Assembly: GCA_014799915.1 (NCBI GenBank)
Contig: JAAVHD010000020.1
Coordinates: forward strand, 1-35,792
DNA length: 35,792 bases
From: Oscillibacter sp.
GTDB lineage: Bacteria; Bacillota; Clostridia; Oscillospirales; Oscillospiraceae
Direction: 5' to 3'
Below the pieces are notes generated by a model. It saw only the letters and a program-made list of their open reading frames with translations, made no database searches and had not been told where the DNA came from. The translations under genes and the position numbers were made by a program. Positions 7,967-15,197 of the stretch are shown one piece after another (the first letter of the stretch is position 1; each line of letters starts with the position of its first letter).

Positions 7967-8842
7967 ATGCGGGAACCGTTGATCAAACACCAGATCATCG
8001 AGTACCGGCGCAATGAGCCGTTCTATGCTGCCAACACCAATGCCCGGAGCGGTGAGAATCTGTATGTAAGGAACAGCCACTGGCATGAGGAGCTGGAGCT
8101 GGTCTACTCACTCCATGGGCGTTCCCGGCATTTCATCGACGGAGAAGTTTTCCTGCTGGAACCGGGACGGCTGCTGGTGACCAATTGCGAGAGCGTCCAC
8201 CGGATTGAAGTCCTGGAGGATACGCTGGCTGATCCAGACGTTTCCCGCACGATCGTGCTCATCGTCCACAACCGCTTTCTGGAGGAGAACTTCCCGGAGT
8301 ACCAGGATTTCTGGTTCACCAACGACAAGCCCCAGGCCCGCCCGGAGGTCCGGGACATCATGCTGCAATTCTCCGCGTACGCCGCCCAAAAAGAGCATCA
8401 GGAGCATGAACACCTGTATATGCGGGGACTGCTGCTCCAACTTCTCTACTACCTCTACCAGGAGGGGGCCGTCCGCCGGAGCGACGCGGGCATCGCCCGC
8501 CGCCGGGAACAGGTGCAGACGCTGAAGGAGATCCTGCAATACGTGGAGGAGCACTACCGGGAGCCCATCGTGCAGTCGGAGGTAGCAAAGGAGTTCTATT
8601 TCACCCCCCAATACTTTGCCCGGTATTTCAAACAGTGTACCGGGAATACCTTCACCGAGCATCTCACTGCCTACCGGACCGCCCAGGCCAGCCAGGAGCT
8701 GCTGCATACGGATCACCGCATCAGCGACGTCGCCCGGGACAACGGCTTCCATGACGACCGGGGCTTTATCAACGCCTTCAAGCGCACCTACGGCGTTACG
8801 CCGCTGCAATACCGGAAGACTGCCGCCGCGTCCCATAGATAA
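7967..8842 (+). CDS. AraC family transcriptional regulator (cupin N-terminus plus HTH)
   Basis: 'HWHEELELVYSLHGRSRHFIDGEVFLLEPGRLLVTNCESVH' cupin; C-terminal 'SEVAKEFYFTPQYFARYFKQCTGNTFTEHLTAYRTAQASQELLHTDHRISDVARDNGFHDDRGFINAFKRTYGVTPLQYRK'. Confidence 0.95.
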   Translation: MREPLIKHQIIEYRRNEPFYAANTNARSGENLYVRNSHWHEELELVYSLHGRSRHFIDGEVFLLEPGRLLVTNCESVHRIEVLEDTLADPDVSRTIVLIVHNRFLEENFPEYQDFWFTNDKPQARPEVRDIMLQFSAYAAQKEHQEHEHLYMRGLLLQLLYYLYQEGAVRRSDAGIARRREQVQTLKEILQYVEEHYREPIVQSEVAKEFYFTPQYFARYFKQCTGNTFTEHLTAYRTAQASQELLHTDHRISDVARDNGFHDDRGFINAFKRTYGVTPLQYRKTAAASHR

Positions 8843-8962
8843 AAAGATAAAATCCCGTAATTTTTTTACAAAAATTGAAAAGCGGCCATGGAAATTTTTC
8901 GTTATAATGATCCCATCAAGCGGTAAAAACACCGCAAAATGATGGGAAAAGGAGAAAAAACT

Positions 8963-10324
8963 ATGGCAACTTCGACAAAAGAACACAGATTGGGAATGGG
9001 TGAAAAAGTCGCCTATGGCTTAGGCGACTGCGCGGCCAATGTGTACGTCGCAATGGCCAGCACCTTCCTCACAGCCTTCTACACCGACACCGTGGGCATC
9101 GCCGCACTGGCGGTTGGTACTATGATGCTGGTGGCCCGTATCTTCGATGGCATTACCGACCTGATTATGGGCGCCATCGTGGACAAGACCAAGAGCAAGT
9201 ACGGCAAGGCCCGTCCCTGGGTCCTCTGGTCCGCGCCCTTTATGTGCATCGGTCTGATCCTGCTGTTTACCGTGCCCTCCGGCCTCAACGCCGGCGGCAA
9301 GCTGGCCTACGCCTATGTTTCTTACATTTTCATGAACTGCCTGGTGTACACCGCCAACAACCTGCCCTACAACGCCCTGCTCTCCCGCATGACGCTGAAT
9401 GTGCAGGACCGCGCCACCACCGCCTCCATCCGGTTCATTATGACCCAGATCACTACGCTGATCATCAACGCTGTGACGATGCCCCTGGTGGCCGCCTGCG
9501 GCTGGGTCGTGACCTCTGTGGTTTTCGGTATTGTGGAAATGGTGATGCTGCTGGTCTGCTTCCTGTTCTGCAAGGAGCACATCGGTGAGGACGCCGAAGC
9601 CGGTACGATCCAGGTGGAAAACGTTCCCCTGAACGTTGCCCTTCCCAGCGTTCTGAAAAACAAGTACTTCTATCTCCAGGCTCTCATGTTCCTGTTCCTG
9701 TACATCTTCGTGGTGGCCGGCGGCATGTCCTCCGCCTACTTCTGCAACGTGGTCCTGCAAAATCCCAACCTGATCGGTGTGTGCAGCTCCGCCCAGACCA
9801 TCCCCGCCATGATCGCCAACTTCGTCAACCCCACCCTGGTCCAGAAATTCGGTAAGCGCAAGCTGATGATGGCCGGATGCGTGCTGATGATCCTGGGCAG
9901 CTGCGTCGTGGGCCTGGCGGACACCAACCTGACCCTGATCGTCATTGGTATTGCCATCCGCGGCTTCGGCATGGGACCCATCATGTCCGGCATCTTCGCC
10001 ATGACCGCCGACGTGGTGGACTACGGCGAGTGGAAGACCGGCATCCGCTCCGAGGGCCTTATCAACTCCTGCACCTCCTTCGGTATGAAGGTGGGCATCG
10101 GCCTGGGCTCCGCTGTGGGCACCGGCATCCTGGCCATGGGCGGCTATCTGGAGGGTACCGCCCCCGAGTTCCAGCCCGCCTCCGCTATCAGCGCCATCAA
10201 GTTTGAGATCGGCTACCTGGGCGCGATCATCTCCGCCGTGTGCCTGGTGCTGATCATCCTCATGAACATCGACAAGCACATCAAGCAGATCCAGGCCGAC
10301 CTGGAGGCCAAGCACGCCAACTGA
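8963..10324 (+). CDS. MFS transporter, glycoside-pentoside-hexuronide (GPH) symporter family
   Basis: 'GEKVAYGLGDCAANVYVAMASTFLTAFYTDTVGI', 'ARIFDGITDLIMGAIVDKTKSKYGKARPWVLWSAPFM'; ~12 TM segments; RBS AAAGGAG. Confidence 0.94.
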   Translation: MATSTKEHRLGMGEKVAYGLGDCAANVYVAMASTFLTAFYTDTVGIAALAVGTMMLVARIFDGITDLIMGAIVDKTKSKYGKARPWVLWSAPFMCIGLILLFTVPSGLNAGGKLAYAYVSYIFMNCLVYTANNLPYNALLSRMTLNVQDRATTASIRFIMTQITTLIINAVTMPLVAACGWVVTSVVFGIVEMVMLLVCFLFCKEHIGEDAEAGTIQVENVPLNVALPSVLKNKYFYLQALMFLFLYIFVVAGGMSSAYFCNVVLQNPNLIGVCSSAQTIPAMIANFVNPTLVQKFGKRKLMMAGCVLMILGSCVVGLADTNLTLIVIGIAIRGFGMGPIMSGIFAMTADVVDYGEWKTGIRSEGLINSCTSFGMKVGIGLGSAVGTGILAMGGYLEGTAPEFQPASAISAIKFEIGYLGAIISAVCLVLIILMNIDKHIKQIQADLEAKHAN

Positions 10325-10358
10325 GGGCTGCATCACATCTGAAAGGAGCTGTTTCTGA

Positions 10359-11237
10359 ATGTCTCAGGCAAGTGAAATGGTACGCACGGAGTTCAAAAAG
10401 GGTGACGATATCCGGGACGCTGGACTGACCACCCCGGAGGATATCGTCCGCTATGACGATATCGCCTACGGCCCCGATCCCGCCCAGCAGTCCCTGGACG
10501 TGTACCGTCCAAAGGCGTCTGAGGGGAAAAAGCTGCCGGTGACCGTCAGCGTCCACGGCGGCGGCTGGGTCTACGGCGACAAGGAGCGGTATCAGTTCTA
10601 CTGCATGAACCTGGCCCAGCGGGGCTTTGCCGTGGTCAACTTCACCTACCGTCTGGCCCCGGAGAACAAATATCCCTCCTCCCTGGAGGACACCAACAGC
10701 GTGTTCACCTGGGTCCTGGCCAACGGGGAGAAGTACGGCTTTGATACGGAGCATATTTTCGCCGTAGGCGACTCGGCGGGAGCCCACAACCTGGGCCTGT
10801 ATTCCGGCATCTGCACCAACCCGCAGTATGCCGCCGAGTATTCCTTCCAGCCGCCCAAGGGCTTCCGGCCCACGGCCATCGCCCTCAACTGCGGCGCGTA
10901 TGAGATCGACACCAGCAAGAAGGACCTGACCACCGCCCTGATGTCGGACTTCCTGCCGGAGAAGGGCTCCCCCAGGGAGCTGGATCTGATCAATGTGGTG
11001 AACCACATCACCGGGGACTATCCCCCCACCTTCTTCATGACCTGCACGGAGGACTTCCTGAAGGATCAGGCCCCGCTCCTGGCGGCAAAGCTGCTGGCGG
11101 AGGATGTACCCTGTGTCTTCCGTTACTACGGCGACAAGAACAAGCGCCTGCCCCACGTGTTCCACCTTGGTATCAAATCCGAGGATGCCACACTGTGCAA
11201 CGACGAGGAGTGCGCATTCTTCCGCGAATTCCTGTAA
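10359..11237 (+). CDS. Alpha/beta hydrolase (esterase/lipase)
   Basis: 'SVHGGGWVYGDKERYQFYCMNLAQRGFAVVNFTYRLAPENKYPSSLED' (HGGGW) and 'GDSAGAHN' nucleophile elbow; RBS GAAAGGAG. Confidence 0.93.
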   Translation: MSQASEMVRTEFKKGDDIRDAGLTTPEDIVRYDDIAYGPDPAQQSLDVYRPKASEGKKLPVTVSVHGGGWVYGDKERYQFYCMNLAQRGFAVVNFTYRLAPENKYPSSLEDTNSVFTWVLANGEKYGFDTEHIFAVGDSAGAHNLGLYSGICTNPQYAAEYSFQPPKGFRPTAIALNCGAYEIDTSKKDLTTALMSDFLPEKGSPRELDLINVVNHITGDYPPTFFMTCTEDFLKDQAPLLAAKLLAEDVPCVFRYYGDKNKRLPHVFHLGIKSEDATLCNDEECAFFREFL

Positions 11238-11305
11238 CTAAACAGCAGCCACAGCGGAGAGTCCAGCCGGGCTCTCCGCCGTGAGCTATATTTGAAAAGG
11301 AGAAA

Positions 11306-13855
11306 ATGACCATGCCGAAAATCTATGCCACAAAAAATCCCGACATTACCCAGCGGGAAACCGACCACATGGCGCTGTCCAGAGCTCTGGCGGGCGAGTG
11401 TATCGTGCTGATGGAGAACGACGGCGCGCTCCCGCTGAACGGAGCGGGAAAGATCGCCCTCTACGGCAGCGGCGCGCGTCAGACCATCCGGGGCGGCACC
11501 GGCTCCGGCGACGTCAACACCCGCAGCGACGTCACCGTCGAGCAGGGCCTGGAGCGTGCCGGCTTCCAGATCACCACAAAGGGCTGGCTGGACCGGCAGG
11601 AAGCCGCCTATCAGCAGGCCCGGAAGGATTATGCCGAATGGGTCCCCGCTTATGCGAAAGAGCATAATATGACGGAATTCCTTGTCGTCTTCTCCCATCC
11701 CTTCCAGGTCATTGCCCCGGTAGAGATCGAAGACATGGCCGAAGCCTCCACCGCGGTTTACGTCATTTCCCGGACCTCCGGCGAGGGTGCGGACCGGTTC
11801 GATAAGCGCGGCGACTATCTCCTCTACGACGAGGAAAAGGCGCAGCTGGAGCAGCTGGGCAAGGCTTATGACAAGCTGATCCTGGTGCTGAACGTCGGCG
11901 GCGTGATGGATATGTCCGAGATCAAGGCCATCCCCGGCGTCAACGCCGTCCTTCTCATGAGCCAGCTGGGCAATATCGGCGGCGACGTGCTGGCCGACGT
12001 GCTGCTGGGGAAGGTCAACCCCTCCGGCAAGCTCACCGACACCTGGGCGAAGCAGTACAGCGACTACCCCTCCTCCGAGGGCTTCAGCCACAACGACGGC
12101 AATATCGACGACGAATACTACACCGAGGGCATCTACGTGGGCTACCGCTATTTTGACACCTTCGGCGTGGAGCCCCTGTACCCCTTCGGCTACGGGAAGT
12201 CTTATACGGATTTCTCCGTCGCGCCCGGAGCGGTCAGCGTGGAGGACGGCCAGGTCAAACTCTCCGCCGTCGTGAAGAACACCGGCTCTGTCCATGCCGG
12301 TAAAGAGGTCGTCCAGGTCTACTGCTCCGCTCCCGCCGGAAAGCTCCCCAAGCCGTATCAGGAATTAGCCGCCTTTGCCAAAACCAGGCTGCTGGCCCCC
12401 GGTGAGAGCGAGACGCTGGAGATCACGTTCCCGGTAAAGGACATGGCGTCCTACTGCGAGAAGTGCGCCGCCTGGGTGCTGGAAGCGGGCGAATATGTGC
12501 TCCGCGTTGGAACCAGCTCCCGCAGCACGGAGATCGCCGCCGTACTGACCTTAGCCCAAACGGTCAAGACCGAGATCCTGAAAAATCTCTTTGCCGATCC
12601 TGACCCGGTGCAGGAGATCCAACCCCCTGCCGCCAATGCGCCGGTCGTGGACGCCTCCGTCCCCCGTATCGCCATCGATCCCGCCGAAATCACCACAAAG
12701 CAGCCTTCCTACACCGTGGAGCGCAAGCCCTACGCCACAGAGCAGACCAACCTGCTGACCGCAGCCGACGTCAAGGCCGGCCGTTGTACGGTGGAGGAAC
12801 TGACGGCGCAGCTGACAGTCGAGGAGATGGCGGATCTCTGCGTTGGTACGCTGCGTGCAGAGGGGACCATTGTAGGAGGCGCTTCCCATTCTGTTCCCGG
12901 CGCGGCTGGTGACAGCAGCTCCATCATCAAGGAGAGCCGGGGCGTCAAGAATATGATCCTGGCCGACGGCCCCGCCGGTCTGCGGCTCCAGCCGGTATTC
13001 AAGACGGATAAAGCGGGCAATCTGCTCCCCGGCGGCAGGGTCATGGGCAACATGGTCCAGCCGTTCTCCCCTGAGTACAACGACGAAAACTCCGACACGT
13101 ACTACCAGTACTGTACCGCCATCCCCATCGGCTGGGCCCTGGCCCAGAGCTGGAACATGGAGCTGCTGAAGGAAATCGGCTCCATGGTGGGCAAGGAGAT
13201 GGAGGAGTTCGGCGTGGACCTGTGGCTGGCTCCCGCGATGAACATCCACCGCAACCCCCTGTGCGGCCGGAATTTTGAATACTACTCCGAGGACCCGCTG
13301 GTCAGCGGCAAAGCCGCCGCGGCCATCACCCTGGGCGTGCAGTCCCACCCCGGCAAGGGCACCACCATCAAGCACTTCGCGGCCAACAACCAGGAGGACA
13401 ACCGCTACTTCACCAACTCCCACATCAGCGAGCGGGCCATCCGGGAAATTTACCTGAAGGGTTTTGAGATCACCATCAAGGAGTCCCAGCCCCTGTCTAT
13501 CATGACCTCCTACAATCTTCTCAACGGCATACATACGGCGAACAGCTTTGAATTGCTCCAATCCGCAGCCAGAGACGAGTGGGGATTCCAGGGCGTTGTC
13601 ATGACGGACTGGTTTACCTCCCAGAACCGGCCCGGGCTGACCGGAAGCAGACCGGTCCCCTATCCCATTTCGGCTTCCAGCGGATGCGTCTACGCGGGCA
13701 ATGATATGCAGATGCCCGGCTGCCAGGAGAATGTGGACGACATTGTGCGGGCGGTGACCACAGGGGAGGCCGTTGACGGCTACAAGCTCACGCTGGCCGA
13801 CCTGCAGTTCAACGCGGCCAACGTCATCCGCATTGCGATTGCAACGGATATCTAA
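11306..13855 (+). CDS. Glycoside hydrolase family 3 (beta-glucosidase-like), C-domain/FnIII-like/N-domain order
   Basis: The first half carries the GH3 C-terminal-type domain ('GECIVLMENDGALPLN...LNVGGVMDMSEI...GGDVLADVLLGKVNPSGKLTDTW'). The second half carries the GH3 (beta/alpha)8 domain ('LAPAMNIHRNPLCGRNFEYYSEDPLVSGK...KHFAANNQEDNR...VVMTDWF'). Confidence 0.93.
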   Translation: MTMPKIYATKNPDITQRETDHMALSRALAGECIVLMENDGALPLNGAGKIALYGSGARQTIRGGTGSGDVNTRSDVTVEQGLERAGFQITTKGWLDRQEAAYQQARKDYAEWVPAYAKEHNMTEFLVVFSHPFQVIAPVEIEDMAEASTAVYVISRTSGEGADRFDKRGDYLLYDEEKAQLEQLGKAYDKLILVLNVGGVMDMSEIKAIPGVNAVLLMSQLGNIGGDVLADVLLGKVNPSGKLTDTWAKQYSDYPSSEGFSHNDGNIDDEYYTEGIYVGYRYFDTFGVEPLYPFGYGKSYTDFSVAPGAVSVEDGQVKLSAVVKNTGSVHAGKEVVQVYCSAPAGKLPKPYQELAAFAKTRLLAPGESETLEITFPVKDMASYCEKCAAWVLEAGEYVLRVGTSSRSTEIAAVLTLAQTVKTEILKNLFADPDPVQEIQPPAANAPVVDASVPRIAIDPAEITTKQPSYTVERKPYATEQTNLLTAADVKAGRCTVEELTAQLTVEEMADLCVGTLRAEGTIVGGASHSVPGAAGDSSSIIKESRGVKNMILADGPAGLRLQPVFKTDKAGNLLPGGRVMGNMVQPFSPEYNDENSDTYYQYCTAIPIGWALAQSWNMELLKEIGSMVGKEMEEFGVDLWLAPAMNIHRNPLCGRNFEYYSEDPLVSGKAAAAITLGVQSHPGKGTTIKHFAANNQEDNRYFTNSHISERAIREIYLKGFEITIKESQPLSIMTSYNLLNGIHTANSFELLQSAARDEWGFQGVVMTDWFTSQNRPGLTGSRPVPYPISASSGCVYAGNDMQMPGCQENVDDIVRAVTTGEAVDGYKLTLADLQFNAANVIRIAIATDI

Positions 13856-13880
13856 CGAATTGTACTTGAGAAAAAGCGGT

Positions 13881-13910
13881 GGAAGCGGAGGCTTTTCAGC
13901 CTCCGCTTCC
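13881..13910. terminator. Hairpin downstream of the GH3 gene (weak T tract)
   Basis: GGAAGCGGAGGCT-tttc-AGCCTCCGCTTCC, 13-bp perfect stem. Confidence 0.5.
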
Positions 13911-13928
13911 ATTCAAACTGTCAAAAAA

Positions 13929-14062
13929 GGCTCCCTCTCTGAGGGAGGTGGCATGGCGAAGCCGTGACGGAGGGAGTTTTTACCGAAAAAGCGGCAATAG
14001 TTTGCGTTTTAACTCCCTCAGTCACCGCCTGCGGCGGCGACAGCTCCCTCAGAGAGGGAGCC
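13929..14062. repeat. MITE-like palindromic element with ~19-bp terminal inverted repeats
   Basis: GGCTCCCTCTCTGAGGGAG (13929-13947) and CTCCCTCAGAGAGGGAGCC (14044-14062), plus internal GGAGGGAGTTTTT/AACTCCCTCAGTCACCGCC. Confidence 0.75.
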
Positions 14063-14339
14063 TGAGAGGACGGATAGGAGTGTTTCGACACGCTTCCATC
14101 CAGAACACGCACAGCAGCCGGAAAAACTGCGGCCGGTGGCATAGCCTTCGGCATTATTGACAAAATTTTCATTTCAACAAAAATGAACCGATTTGATGCG
14201 GCGGCTCACAAATTCAAAGAAAAAATGCCACAAAGAGCAAAAAACTACAATAGGAAAAATTTGGAATTTTTTGCGCCTTGATACTTCTTTTCGTTATTTC
14301 GCTGGTTTTGAAAAAGGTGCTTTTCTTCTGTGAGAAGCG

Positions 14340-14348
14340 TGCTATAAT
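14340..14348 (+). promoter_or_regulatory. Extended -10 promoter (TGCTATAAT) for the leader RNA / SLH surface protein
   Basis: TG-n-TATAAT at 14340-14348 in an AT-rich intergenic region upstream of a long structured leader; weak -35. Confidence 0.6.
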
Positions 14349-14354
14349 ATAGTA

Positions 14355-14815
14355 AAAGTGTAGCTGTGACAGAATGCAGATTTTGCCTGCAAGTGGCGGT
14401 TCGATCCTTGCCCCGGCAGGGAATACCATGCTTCTGACTGCCCGGCTGTGCCGGTGTGAGCAGTGAGTCTTGGGCAAGGCATTTGCCTGTGAAGCAGGGA
14501 CTCAAACCTTTGGGAGGGACATAGCCCAAAGACAGGCAGACAAGGGGAGCTGCATCGCCTTTCCGCGGTGATTTGACTGCGGACCGTATAGGGGGCAAAA
14601 GCCCCCCTCAGACGGTGTTCAGCACTTGTAAATACAGGTATCGCGGGTTAAGACAGTATGTCCCCTTTGCCCCAAGCTATGGGGCAAAGGCGGCTGACAT
14701 AAATATTTCAGTATTCCGGCAAGGCCGATAATACTGGCTCGTAAGGGAGGAATGCCGATGAAGCACGTAGCCCCGGCGGCACACCGGGGCGGGCTATAGC
14801 GCGCACGTCTGCAAA
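14355..14815 (+). ncRNA. Putative structured RNA of unassigned family (5' half of the long leader)
   Basis: Many nested complementary segments by eye: CCTTGCCC/GGGCAAGG, TGCCTGT..CTTTGGG../CCCAAAG.ACAGGCA, ACCGTATAGGGGGC-AAAA-GCCCCCCTCAGACGGT, TTGCCCC.../GGGGCAA, CAGTATT-CCGGCAAGGCCG-ATAATACTG, GCCCCGG.../CCGGGGC. No convincing ORF. Confidence 0.55.
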
Positions 14816-14824
14816 TATCCCAGC

Positions 14825-14915
14825 ACAGCATATACATTATGGCAAACCACGGGAAACCGTGGGACGGCAAAGTTAAGGGGACTAAGGTATCACAGCGCTA
14901 ATACAGGCCCCCGCG
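14825..14915 (+). promoter_or_regulatory. GEMM-I-type (c-di-GMP-I) riboswitch aptamer 1
   Basis: GGCAAACC-ACGG-GAAA-CCGT-GGGACGGCAAAG-TTAAGGGGACTAAGGT..ACAGGCCCC matches the GEMM-I pattern GGCAAACC(N)GAAA(N)GGGACGCAAAGCnnngGGnCTAAGG with GAAA tetraloop. Confidence 0.85.
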
Positions 14916-15024
14916 AAAACTCAACGGAACGGTTTTTGTGGGGAGAGGAGAAGCAGGACGCCAGCCGGAAACGGAGCTGAGCGGACTTTGCTTCGACGAG
15001 ATACTATGTCAGCCCGGCTGCTGG

Positions 15025-15110
15025 AAAAATTTTGGCAAACCGTCCGAAAGGGCGGCTACGCAAAGTCAGGAGGCTACGTTGCCCACAGTGCACCCAAACA
15101 GGTCCCACGA
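15025..15110 (+). promoter_or_regulatory. GEMM-I-type (c-di-GMP-I) riboswitch aptamer 2
   Basis: TTGGCAAACC-GTCC-GAAA-GGGC-GGCTACGCAAAGTCAGGAGGCTAC: same GGCAAACC / GAAA-capped stem / CGCAAAG signature as aptamer 1, ~190 nt downstream. Confidence 0.75.
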
Positions 15111-15197
15111 GACGGACCGCCTTGGGGAGCGCGGGCAATATGCTCGTCCGGCCGCCGGATCTCTGAATCCGAGTTTTCCATAGAAAGGAAGTATTTT

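Noticed and set aside
14355-14640. Cobalamin riboswitch, RNase P, tmRNA or group I/II intron in the leader
   Set aside because: Did not see the required conserved boxes. The ACCGTAT..GGGGGCAAAAGCCCCC..ACGGT hairpin only loosely resembles a group II domain V and lacks a proper AGC triad context. Left as unassigned.
14988-15197. N-terminal extension of the SLH protein ORF (MLRRDTMSARLLEKFWQTVRKGGYAKSGG...)
   Set aside because: It translates aptamer 2; a good RBS and signal peptide start at 15198.
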